The notes under the pieces are model-generated. The model ran no database searches. It was not told the DNA's origin and was given only the letters and a program-made list of their open reading frames with translations. From contig JADJZY010000034.1 of NCBI GenBank assembly GCA_016715505.1, positions 310,001-374,000 of the forward strand: a DNA stretch of 64,000 nt, given 5' to 3'. Source of the DNA: Bacteroidota bacterium (GTDB lineage Bacteria > Bacteroidota > Bacteroidia > Chitinophagales > Chitinophagaceae). Positions 18,664 to 26,884 of this stretch are shown here, in pieces. The stretch's first letter is position 1. Every line of letters starts with the position of its first letter. Made by a program: the position numbers and the translations under genes.

Positions 18664-19331
18664 ATGCTTTTTTTCTATTCATTGGAAAAACAAGTTTGGC
18701 TCAACCTTCCAATAAAAAGGTTTTCTATCAAAAGGTATTTAAATCGGTTAATGCGCAGGCTTGTCCCAGGCAGGTTCAACGCTATGCCTATTGCCCATCA
18801 GATCAAATGACGACATTGTTCAAGGAAGTTGAAATGCCTGCCATTATTGATCAGAAAAAATATAAAAAATTCAGTAAGGCCTCTATTTTCCCGCAACATC
18901 TTTTTGAATTTAGCGAAGAAAGAAGAAAACAGGCCACACAAGTATTTCAACCCTTATTAGATAGTCTGGTTGGTAAGCAAGTCATGCGGGATACCTTAAG
19001 GGCTGAAATTCTGATTCTTGGTTATAGCGACCTCACGCCCCGCATGGAAGACATCATTGCCTATGACTATCTCTGTCGACTCTCCAGAAAATCATTTTTA
19101 GATCAAAAAAGTTTTCAGGATTGGTTTTCTTTTGTGCGAGCCCGCGAAACCGGTTCTGTTATTATGGAACTATTCGATCAGTATAAATCACTCCTGCTTA
19201 ATTTCGAATTTGTCGTCTTGGATATTATCATAGAAGGACGGGGCATTGAAAAACCGGAATCAGACAGAACCTATTCGGATATTGATGACAAACGGCGAAT
19301 TGCCAAAGTTTATTGGCGGGTAAATGGATAA
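18664..19331 (+). CDS. Secreted hypothetical protein (one frameshift in the signal peptide)
   Basis: The long open segment 18696-19331 starts inside SLAQPSNKKVFYQ, which looks like a signal-peptide cleavage region. An ATG at 18664 followed by a T7 run would, with one extra T, read MLFFLFIGKTSLAQ directly into it, so one T was probably lost at 18668-18674. The mature part (about 210 residues) is helical, with ACPRQVQRYAYCPSDQ near the N-terminus and a C-terminal EGRGIEKPESDRTYSDIDDK. I do not recognise the family. It converges on recF. Confidence 0.6.
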
Positions 19332-19375
19332 GGCCTTTACCGACAGCCTATCTTTTAAATTACAGTTGAATGCGT

Positions 19376-20308
19376 TCAGGAAAAAACGATTTTACCCCAA
19401 TTATTTTCAGAACCTTTTAGTGCATCTGCAACTCGATCAGGATGTGTGTCTGTCAAAAAAACCTGTGCCTCAGTTTCTAGTATCCACTCAATCAATTGAG
19501 CGCTTCTTTTTGCATCCAACTTCTCAAACAAATCATCCAGTAAAAGCATCGGAGTTTTTCCAGTTTGTTCCTGTAACCACTGATGCTGAGCCCATTTCAG
19601 CGCGAAAATCATCGACTTCTTTTGCCCTTGCGAAGCCACTTGCTTAAAAGGCCTTTGGTTTAGTTCGAAGAGCAAGTCGTCCTTATGAATCCCTACACTG
19701 GTTCGCTGTAATAAGCAATCCTTATGCCTGGCGGCGTGTAATTGCTGAAGCAATCCTTCGTGCTCCAAACTAGATTGATACTTCAAAACAACATCCTCAT
19801 CAGCATTGCTAAGGGCGTCATATCTCAAGCCGGTGTATTGGCTCAGGATATGAATACTGCTTTTCTTATTTCAAAAATCTGTTGACCATATTGACTCAAT
19901 TGCTCATCATATACATCCAACATATTATCCATGGATGAGGGAGAGTGGCTCATTGTTTTTAAGCACGCATTTCGTTGTTGCAGAATTTTGTTATACATCA
20001 TCAGAAACTCTGTATAAGAAAAATCAATCTGACTGATGCACATGTCCAGAAATCGCCGGCGTAATTCACTTCCACCATGAATAAGTTCTGTATCATCCGG
20101 CGCAATAAACACAACCGGAAATCGTCCTAGATGATGACTGATGATGAAAATAACTTTTGGTAAAGGATAAAAAATGAATGGCATCCAAAATGCCGGTTTT
20201 GCCTGAACCGTTTTTACCCATGATGGCTGTGATGCGTTCAGGAAAATCTAAATCCACCTGAGCATGATTTCTGAATTGAAACAATTGTAAACTGCGCAGC
20301 CTGAACAT
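19376..20308 (-). CDS. recF: DNA repair and replication protein RecF (frameshifts, internal gap)
   Basis: RecF is an SMC-like ATPase that loads RecA at gaps. Three segments are visible. 20308 to about 20180 carries ITAIMGKNGSGKTGILDAIHFLSF (Walker A). About 20140-19843 carries FPVVFIAPDDTELIHGGSELRRRFLDMCISQ. 19828-19376 carries the signature ASQGQKKSMIFALKWA, Walker B MLLLDDLFEKLD, and TDTH. At least two indels separate them. The region between KSYF and FPVVF lacks roughly 50 residues that RecF proteins normally have, so the total (about 311 codons) is shorter than the usual 350-370. Confidence 0.85.
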
Positions 20309-20312
20309 CAAA

Positions 20313-20320
20313 CAAATATA
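20313..20320 (-). promoter_or_regulatory. TATATTTG -7 box, four bases from the recF start
   Basis: A perfect TAnnTTTG on the minus strand is followed by four bases (TTTG) and ATG at 20308. No TTG sits 20 bases upstream. The spacing predicts a leaderless transcript. Confidence 0.5.
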
Positions 20321-20445
20321 AAGCCCACTCTATGAAGTGACCGAAATTTTTTGACTATCGAAATGATGGATGATGATTTTTTTTACATCGGAACCTCCAT
20401 CTCAATGGCCCCAATGCCCGGCTGAATGAATTCGGAGTATGAGAT

Positions 20446-20453
20446 TATCTTTG
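20446..20453 (+). promoter_or_regulatory. TATCTTTG -7 box, four bases from the flavoprotein start
   Basis: A perfect TAnnTTTG is followed by tggc and ATG at 20458. The upstream TTG is not evident. Spacing is the same as for recF and rocD. Confidence 0.5.
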
Positions 20454-20457
20454 TGGC

Positions 20458-21674
20458 ATGTCGAAAAAACTGGTCGTGATTGGTGGTGGTGCAAGTGGCT
20501 TTTTTTGTGCAATTCGTGCTGCCGAAATGTATCCCGATGCCCAGATTACCATTGTAGAAAAACAACACAAAGTTTTACAGAAAGTAAAGGTTAGCGGAGG
20601 TGGCCGATGTAATGTAACCCATGCTTGTTTTAAAATTTCTGAACTGGTTAAAAATTACCCGAGGGGCGCATCCTTTTTAAAAAAATCATTCCGTCATTTT
20701 CAACCACAAGACGTGATGGAGTGGTTTGAAAGTCGGGGAGTATCGTTAAAAATAGAAAAGATGGTCGTATTCCCACAATCCGATTCATCACAAAGCATCA
20801 TTGATGTTTTACTTTTGAAATAGAAAAACGACGAATTCAACTGCGTTTACAAACTGAAATTCTTCTTATAGAACGAAGCAAAAATGGCTTCGAATTAGTC
20901 ACCCAACATCAGGAACGAATACACTGCGATGCCCTTTTTATTGGCAGTGGCGGCCATGCCAAAGCCGCAGGGTTTGAACCCATTCAGGCATTGGGACATC
21001 GTATTGTAGCTCCTTTACCTTCACTCTTTACATTTAATTTGCCTGCACATCCAATTACAGCCTTTAGCGGATTGAGTGTAGAACCAGTTGAAGTAAAAAT
21101 AAGTGGTACCCAATTTAAACAAGTGGGCCCTTTGTTAATCACCCATTGGGGCATGAGCGGTCCGGCGATATTAAAACTTTCGGCATTTGCCGCCCGGGAA
21201 TTAGCAGCCAAACAATATCATCAACCCTTTATTGTAAATTGGCTAAATATTCCTGAACATCAACTTCGCGAAAAATGGCCATTGATTCGTCAACAGAAAA
21301 GCAGTCAGACTATGGGGTCTAAAAATCCCTTTGAGTTACCTACCCGACTTTGGCAATATTTACTAGCAACCAGTGAAATCAGTGAAGATACCAAATGGAG
21401 TGAACTGCCAGCCAAAGAACAAAATAAACTCATTCATCATCTAACGAGTTCAGAATTTACGCTAAAAGGAAAAACTACTTATAAAGAAGAATTCGTTACT
21501 TGTGGCGGTGTGGATTTAAGTGATGTAAATCCTGACACCATGGAAAGCAGATTGCATAAAGGCTTGTTCTTTGGCGGAGAAATTCTGGATGTAGATGGCA
21601 TCACCGGAGGCTTTAATTTTCAGCATGCCTGGACGAGTGGTTACATAGCTGGCACGCACATTTTTGCATCATAA
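20458..21674 (+). CDS. BaiN/HI0933-family FAD-dependent oxidoreductase (one frameshift)
   Basis: Two segments form one protein of about 405 residues. The first (20458 to about 20815) has the FAD-binding VVIGGGASGFFCAIRAAE and SGGGRCNVTH, the family signature. The second, open from about 20820, continues EIEKRRIQLRLQTE and has ALFIGSGGHAKAAGFEP, THWGMSGPAILKLS, the VTCGGVDLSDV strand and a C-terminal FFGGEILDVDGITGGFNFQHAWTSG (FAD loop). The shift lies near 20812-20825 beside tttt/aaa runs. BaiN-like proteins are flavoenzymes reported to act in bile-acid dehydroxylation in gut bacteria, but most members have no assigned substrate. Confidence 0.88.
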
Positions 21675-21717
21675 ATGTCTTGAAGGAAAAATGTTTATGC
21701 TTGAGATTGCTGATAAA

Positions 21718-22956
21718 TTATATACCGGATTCCAGTACCTTCAAACTGCGTTTAATAATTTGAACACAAGTATCAATTTGATCTTTGGTAATCACCAATG
21801 GAGGTGCGAATCGAATTTTGTCGCCATGTGTAGGTTTAGCTAGCAAACCATTTTCCTTCAATTCCAAACAATACCTCCAGGCAGCATTCGCATCCGGATG
21901 ATTGATGACAATGGCGTTTAATAAACCTTTCCCTCTTACCAAAGAAATAAAAGGACTATTCAGGGCACGAATTTCATCTCTTAAGTAGTTTCCGAGCTCA
22001 TCGGCTTTTTCAGCCAGATTTTCATCAATCAACACTTGTAATGCAGCCATACTCACCTTACAAGCCATTGGATTCCCCCATAAGTTTGAACCATGTTCAC
22101 CGGGTTTGATATTGAGCATGATATCATCATTACATAAGACCGCAGAAACCGGAAACACGCCTCCACTCAGGGCTTTGCCTAAAATCAACATGTCGGGTTT
22201 AACTTGCTCATGGTCACAAGCGAGCATACGACCGGTACGTGCCAGGCCTGTTTGAATTTCATCTGCAATAAAAAGGACATTTGCCGCTTTGCACATTTCG
22301 AAAGCGGTAGACAAATAACCTTCATCCGGAACAACAACACCCGCTTCACCTTGAATGGGTTCTAACAAAAATCCGCAAACATTTGGATCGCGAAGCGCCT
22401 CGCCCAAAGCAGGAATATCATTGAATGGCACTACTACGTAACCAGGGGTATAAGGACCGAAACCATCATGCGAATCCGGATCTGTACTGAAAGAAATGAT
22501 ATTGATGGTACGTCCATGAAAATTCTCACTGCAAACAATCACTTTAGCCTGAGCATCTGGTATTCCTTTTTTCACATACCCCCATCGGCGGGCCAATTTT
22601 AAAGCAGTTTCTACGGCCTCAGCCCCTGCATTCATCGGTAAAACCTTGTCGTAACAAAATAATCGAGTGATGTATTCAGCAAATTCACCCATCAGATTAT
22701 TATGAAAAGCTCTTGAAGTGAGGGTTAACATAGAGGCCTGTTCGATCATGGCCTCAACAATTTTAGGATGGCAATGCCCTTGGTTGAGTGCAGAATACCC
22801 GCTCAAAAAATCGAAATACCTTTTACCATCAACATCCCATACGTAAACGCCCTCCCCTTTTTGGAGAACGACCGGTAAAGGATGATAATTGTGTGCATTA
22901 TAGCGATCTTCTCTATCGATGTACTGTTGGGTCAGTGAGTTAATGACGGTCTGCAT
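21718..22956 (-). CDS. rocD: Ornithine--oxo-acid aminotransferase
   Basis: An intact 412-residue class III PLP-dependent aminotransferase that converts ornithine and 2-oxoglutarate to glutamate semialdehyde and glutamate. Visible features are YNAHNYHPLPVVL near the N-terminus (typical of ornithine aminotransferase), FLSGYSALNQGHCHPKI, MNAGAEAVETALKLARRW, CSENFHGRTI, FLLEPIQGEAGV, LFIADEIQTGLARTG and the PLP lysine in LILGKALSGG. Its length is normal for RocD. It is transcribed away from the tRNA-Glu region and no other arginine-degradation gene is next to it. Confidence 0.94.
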   Translation of the reverse strand: MQTVINSLTQQYIDREDRYNAHNYHPLPVVLQKGEGVYVWDVDGKRYFDFLSGYSALNQGHCHPKIVEAMIEQASMLTLTSRAFHNNLMGEFAEYITRLFCYDKVLPMNAGAEAVETALKLARRWGYVKKGIPDAQAKVIVCSENFHGRTINIISFSTDPDSHDGFGPYTPGYVVVPFNDIPALGEALRDPNVCGFLLEPIQGEAGVVVPDEGYLSTAFEMCKAANVLFIADEIQTGLARTGRMLACDHEQVKPDMLILGKALSGGVFPVSAVLCNDDIMLNIKPGEHGSNLWGNPMACKVSMAALQVLIDENLAEKADELGNYLRDEIRALNSPFISLVRGKGLLNAIVINHPDANAAWRYCLELKENGLLAKPTHGDKIRFAPPLVITKDQIDTCVQIIKRSLKVLESGI

Positions 22957-22960
22957 GCTT

Positions 22961-22968
22961 CAAAGGTA
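22961..22968 (-). promoter_or_regulatory. TACCTTTG -7 box, four bases from the rocD start
   Basis: A perfect TAnnTTTG on the minus strand is followed by AAGC and ATG at 22956. No TTG is found at the expected distance, so the -33 part is weak or absent. Confidence 0.5.
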
Positions 22969-23459
22969 ATATAGTGCCTGCATAAAAAATTTGTGGTCGA
23001 TAGATAAATCTAATTCGAAAACACTTTTTTCAAATGGAAACCGTCCTTTCGGCCATGACTTTCTAGGAATGGAAGTTCAGTAAATCTTATGAAAATGTGC
23101 AATGGAATACAATCAGTACTTTGAGAAAATGATGCGGCAAAGCTGATTCGCAAATGACCTGAATTGCCAGAAAATTTTAATTCTTTGGATGTCGATTTAT
23201 GAATTAGGATTCAAAAAGAATAATCCCATATTTCTTCGGGATTATCTATGTGAAGTACAAAGCATTATTGAACCGACTTAAGTGAGGGGTTTGAAATGAT
23301 AGTCCTAAGTAATTCCCGAGCGGCGAAGGACCGTTTGGGAGCTTACACTCCACCTCATTCTCACACTGATTGTTTGCACAAAGCATTTTGAAAAGTCCAA
23401 CTTATGTGAGGAGGATTTTGTGAGAATGGAACTGTATTTTTCTTGAAATGCTCATTAGT
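22969..23459. other. Intergenic region with short inverted and direct repeats
   Basis: No coding frame is convincing here. CATTCTCACA at 23356-23365 is complementary to TGTGAGAATG at 23419-23428. The string acttaagtgaggg near 23276 is loosely repeated as acttatgtgagga near 23401. The function is unknown; a small RNA or leader is possible but not supported further. Confidence 0.4.
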
Positions 23460-23526
23460 GCGAGAAGCAGAGCGGGAGCGAAAAAAAAATCAGAGTTTGA
23501 AACGCCGCTCTCGCTCTATTTCTCGC
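23460..23526. repeat. Inverted repeat beside tRNA-Glu
   Basis: GCGAGAAGCAGAGCGGGAG (23460-23478) pairs with CTCTCGCTCTATTTCTCGC (23508-23526) at all but three positions, across a 29-base loop containing an A9 run. On the minus strand the right arm comes 13 bases after the end of the tRNA, so it could end the tRNA transcript, although no clean T run follows. Confidence 0.6.
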
Positions 23527-23538
23527 TCTGATTTTTTG

Positions 23539-23610
23539 TACCACGTACGGGAGTCGAACCCGTCATTCCTCCGTGAAAGGGAGGCGTCTTAACCGATTGA
23601 CCAACGCGGC
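23539..23610 (-). tRNA. tRNA-Glu (anticodon TTC)
   Basis: Read on the minus strand, all arms form. The acceptor GCCGCGT pairs with ACGTGGT, with two G-U pairs. There is a D-arm GTC...GAC, an anticodon stem CCTCC/GGAGG with the loop CTTTCAC giving anticodon TTC, and a T-arm ACGGG-TTCGACT-CCCGT. The length is 72 bases including discriminator A. The 3' CCA is not encoded. Confidence 0.93.
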
Positions 23611-23688
23611 GTTTTGGTTAATTGGACCGCAAAAGTATTGCCTACTTCTGAATTTACAAAATTTTATCATTCAAAACTTCCAACTTCA

Positions 23689-23719
23689 TTGTAATTCAAG
23701 CATCAGGGGTGTACTTTTG
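23689..23719 (+). promoter_or_regulatory. Promoter TTG-N20-TACTTTTG for gapA
   Basis: TTG (23689-23691), 20 bases, then a perfect TACTTTTG (23712-23719). The ATG follows 30 bases later at 23750, leaving a leader of about 25 bases, unlike the leaderless promoters elsewhere in the window. Confidence 0.75.
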
Positions 23720-23749
23720 CAACTCTTAATCACTTCAAATAATATTTCA

Positions 23750-24753
23750 ATGAGTAACATTAAAGTAGCAATCAACGGTTTTGGTCGTATCGGACGTTTG
23801 GTATATCGTCAAATTTACAACATGCAAGGTATCGATGTTGTTGCCATCAACGATTTAACCAGCCCGGCCACATTGGCCCATTTATTAAAATACGATTCGG
23901 CCCAGGGGCGATTCGAAAAACAAGTTACCGCTACGGATGATGCGATTGTTGTTGAAAATGAAAGCATCAAGGTTTATGCTCAAAAGATCCAGCCCAAATT
24001 CCATGGGGTGCTCATGAAGTTGATGTTGTGTTGGAATGTACCGGCTTTACAGATAAAGATAAAGCAATGGCGCACATCACAGCCGGCGCAAAACGTGTGG
24101 TTATTTCTGCACCTGCAACCGGAGATTTAAAAACAGTGGTTTATAATGTGAACCATGAAATTCTGGATGGAACAGAACAAGTTATTTCCTGCGCATCATG
24201 TACAACGAAACTGTTTGGCCCCAATGGCTAAAGTACTCAACGATCAGTTTGGAATTGTTACAGGTATCATGACAACCATCCATGCTTATACCAATGATCA
24301 GAATACCCTGGATGCACCACATGCCAAAACGATTTACGTCGCGGACGTGCTGCGCTGCCAATATCGTTCCTAACTCAACAGGTGCAGCCAAGGCAATTGG
24401 ACTGGTATTACCAGAATTAAAAGGTAAACTGGACGGTGGTGCACAACGCGTACCAACCATTACCGGATCATTGACAGAGTTGACGAGCATCTTAAGCAAG
24501 AAGACCAGTATTGAAGAAATTAACGCTGCCATGAAAGCCGCTGCGAATGAAAGTTTCGGTTATACCGAAGATGAAATTGTTAGCACTGATGTAATAGGAA
24601 CGATGTTTGGTTCGCTGTTTGATGGCACCCAAACCAAAGTGATGACTGTTGGTGATACTCAATTGGTAAAAACGGTAAGTTGGTATGATAACGAAAACAG
24701 TTATGTGAGCCAATTGGTCAGAACATTAAAATATTTTGCAGGAAAATTTCTAA
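23750..24753 (+). CDS. gapA: Glyceraldehyde-3-phosphate dehydrogenase (several frameshifts)
   Basis: This is the glycolytic enzyme that oxidises glyceraldehyde-3-phosphate with NAD. The protein reads in pieces through all three frames. MSNIKVAINGFGRIGRLVYRQ is the NAD-binding start. Next come DVVLECTGFTDKDKA, then VISCASCTT (catalytic Cys) and MTTIHAYTNDQNTLD (catalytic His). The rest is IVPNSTGAAKAIGLVLPEL and SWYDNENSYVSQLVRTLKYFAG. At least four single-base errors are needed, for example one extra A in acgaaactg after the catalytic Cys. The end at 24753 assumes one A too many in ggaaaattt, giving KYFAGNF-stop. The span of 1004 bases equals the normal 334 residues, so this is an intact gene with sequence errors. 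Confidence 0.9.
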
Positions 24754-24777
24754 TTTTTTTGATAGATTCTAAAGAAG

Positions 24778-24800
24778 GTCGCCTTATGCGACTTTTTTTT
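24778..24800 (+). terminator. Rho-independent terminator after gapA
   Basis: GTCGC-CTTAT-GCGAC forms a stem-loop followed directly by eight Ts. It lies about 25 bases after the presumed gapA stop. Confidence 0.8.
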
Positions 24801-24871
24801 CGGTTCCTCCTCAAATTCAATTAGAACTTATCAAACACGCCTATATTTACGAAAGAAAGAAAGTTTGAAGA

Positions 24872-25312
24872 ATGAAAAAAATAATGCTCTTTTTATTGAC
24901 ACTGATTAGTTTGTCTGCGATTGCACAAAAAAAACCGGAAAAAACACCGGAAGAAAAAGCCCGAAAGAAAACCACAGAAATGGTTACTGCACTGAAATTA
25001 AATAAAGATCAGGAAAGTCGTTTATTGGATATTCATGTGAAGGCTTACCAAAGTATTGAAAAATACGAAGCAAAAAAACCTGGCAAAGCGTTGAAAAAGA
25101 AACAAAAGGACATCGTACATAAGATGCGTGATGCTGAATATAAAAAAATCCTGACGCCCGAACAGTACAATAAATATCTTCAAATGGAGAAAGAGGAAGA
25201 TCGAATAAAGGCCCTGGAAAAAGCAGAGAAGAAGAAAAAAAAGGACGCTGAAAAAAAATCAGGAAAATCAAAAAAGAAATCATCTGATGATGACGGACTC
25301 TCTGAAGAGTAA
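24872..25312 (+). CDS. Exported lysine-rich helical protein
   Basis: A 146-residue protein with signal peptide MKKIMLFLLTLISLSAIAQ and a highly charged helical body. It contains the phrase ALKLNKDQESRLLDIHVKAY and later ILTPEQYNKYLQME. This L-x-x-x-Q pair arrangement resembles the Spy/CpxP-like (LTxxQ) periplasmic helical proteins. The C-terminus is a run of Lys, Glu and Asp (KAEKKKKKDAEKK). A TATATTTA box lies at 24841-24848. Its role is unknown; chaperone-like activity would be only a guess from the fold type. Confidence 0.75.
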   Translation: MKKIMLFLLTLISLSAIAQKKPEKTPEEKARKKTTEMVTALKLNKDQESRLLDIHVKAYQSIEKYEAKKPGKALKKKQKDIVHKMRDAEYKKILTPEQYNKYLQMEKEEDRIKALEKAEKKKKKDAEKKSGKSKKKSSDDDGLSEE

Positions 25313-25486
25313 GCTAGGATTATCTCAAAAGTTGTCATCTGAATGAAACTGGATCAAAATAAATCCATTCATTCATCTTTCATTTTGAAGAATGAATACA
25401 CTCCCTTGAGCAAATCCTCCAAGAATCGGAACCAGGTTCAAATTTGCGGCTTGGGCTTTGTATATTCGCAACCTAAATTTTAAAAC

Positions 25487-26680
25487 ATGTCGGCTTTTTC
25501 GCAATTTAACTTCTCAGGTCACAAGGCCCTGATTCGAGTAGATTTTAATGTACCTCTCAATGCAGATTTTGTCATTACCGATGATAATCGTATGCGGGCA
25601 GCGGTACCAACCATTCAAAAAATACTGAATGATGGTGGTAGCGTTATTCTGATGTCTCATTTAGGTCGTCCGAAAGATGGACCAACCGAAAAATATTCTC
25701 TAAAACACCTTTTACCGCATTTACAACAGATGTTTGAACAGCACACTGTGCTTTTTGCCAATGATTGTATTGGTGAAGAGGCTATAGAGAAATCAAAAAG
25801 TCTAAAGGCGGGCGAAATTTTGTTGCTGGAAAATTTACGCTTCTATAAAGAGGAAGAAAAAGGAGATGATGCCTTCTGAAAAATTAGCTTCATTAGGGAC
25901 TGTCTATGTAAATGATGCTTTTGGCACAGCCCATCGTGCGCATGCCTCTACTGCAGTCATTGCATCCCATTTTAGTCCAGAGCATCGTATGTTCGGTTTG
26001 TTATTGGAAGCAGAAGTAAAATGTGCTGAAAAGGTGATGCTGGATGCTGAACGTCCTTTCACAGCCATACTCGGAGGCGCTAAAGTGAGCGATAAAATAT
26101 TAATCATAGAGGCGCTGCTCGAAAAAGCCAACAATATCATCATTGGTGGAGGCATGGCTTATACGTTTTTAAAGGCGCAGGGTCATCAAATTGGTTCGTC
26201 ACTTTGTGAAGATGACCGATTGGAATTGGCCAATCAGTTGCTCACAAAAGCGCAGGAAAAAGGTGTTCGATTATTGATCCCTGTGGATAGTATCATTGCG
26301 GATCGTTTTGCAGCAGATGCCCAAACACAACATGCAGGCAACGATCAAATACCTGATGGTTGGATGGGCCTTGATATTGGCAAGCAATCCATCGAAGAAT
26401 TCAGTCAGGTTATACTGGAATCTAAAACCATTTTATGGAATGGACCGATGGGTGTTTTTGAGATGGAAAAATTTCAGGAGGGCACCAAAGCCATCGCTTT
26501 GGCCATTGTGGAAGCCACGAAAAAGGTGCTTTTTCACTCATTGGGGGCGGTGATTCTGTGGCGGCCATCAATCAATTTGAATTAGCCGATCAGGTTTCCT
26601 ATGTGAGTACAGGGGGTGGTGCCATGTTGGAGTTTTTTGAAGGAAAATCTTTACCGGGCATTCAGGCCATCAGACATTAA
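25487..26680 (+). CDS. pgk: Phosphoglycerate kinase (two frameshifts)
   Basis: PGK makes ATP from 1,3-bisphosphoglycerate. Three segments cover a full-length protein of about 397 residues. MSAFSQFNFSGHKALIRVDFNVPL is followed by MSHLGRPKDGP and LLENLRFYKEEEKGDDAF (stop at 25879, shift near 25875). SEKLASLGTVYVNDAFGTAHRAHAST continues with ILGGAKVSDKI, IIIGGGMAYTF and WNGPMGVFE (shift in the G run at about 26548). The end is VAAINQFELADQVSYVSTGGGAM...FEGKSLPG, stopping at 26680. The indels sit in or near homopolymers. It is close to gapA, as expected for a glycolytic pair. Confidence 0.92.
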
Positions 26681-26714
26681 TTTTCCAGATTATTTAGGCT
26701 GTTGATTAAGGAAA

Positions 26715-26780
26715 TTTTTTTTGGGGGTTTTTTTTTGGGTTCCCCCCCTTTTTTTTTCTTTTCTTTTTCCCCCCCGCCCC
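26715..26780. repeat. Homopolymer tract of T, G and C with no A
   Basis: For 66 bases the plus strand is made only of T, G and C runs: T8 G5 T9 G3 T2 C7 T9 C T4 C T5 C7 G C4. Nothing else in the window looks like this. It lies between pgk and the hairpin at 26792. It may be a real low-complexity spacer or a consensus artefact. Confidence 0.8.
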
Positions 26781-26791
26781 ATTAAAGAAAG

Positions 26792-26824
26792 GATCGCGTG
26801 GTGCTTTGCCACCCGCGATCTTTT
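26792..26824 (+). terminator. Hairpin terminator after pgk
   Basis: GATCGCG pairs with CGCGATC (26814-26820), continued by GGTG/CACC after a one-base bulge, with the loop CTTTG and four Ts after the stem. The eleven-pair stem can also form on the minus strand, so it may act in both directions between two convergent operons. Confidence 0.7.
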
Positions 26825-26849
26825 GTATTTCACACGATATATTCCGCTG

Positions 26850-26874
26850 TATAAAATTGGTCTTTCCACCAATT
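26850..26874 (-). terminator. Terminator of the rimP-nusA-infB operon
   Basis: On the minus strand AATTGGT-GGAAAG-ACCAATT folds into a seven-pair hairpin followed by TTATA. It starts 11 bases after the infB stop. The T tail is short, so the pgk hairpin further on may assist. Confidence 0.6.
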
Positions 26875-26884
26875 CACTTTTGTA

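Noticed and set aside
18493..18810. Plus-strand ORF of 105 codons upstream of the secreted protein
   Set aside because: Only a few codons around ATG 18664 make sense, as the signal peptide of the next gene after one T is added; the rest is out of frame with the conserved part.
22969..23459. Ribosomal RNA fragment (the string cccgagcggcgaagg looked rRNA-like)
   Set aside because: Only about 15 bases look similar and the flanks do not continue as rRNA; chance similarity is more likely.
26690..26872. Minus-strand ORF of 60 codons over the homopolymer tract
   Set aside because: Its sequence is only a translation of the low-complexity tract and the two terminators.
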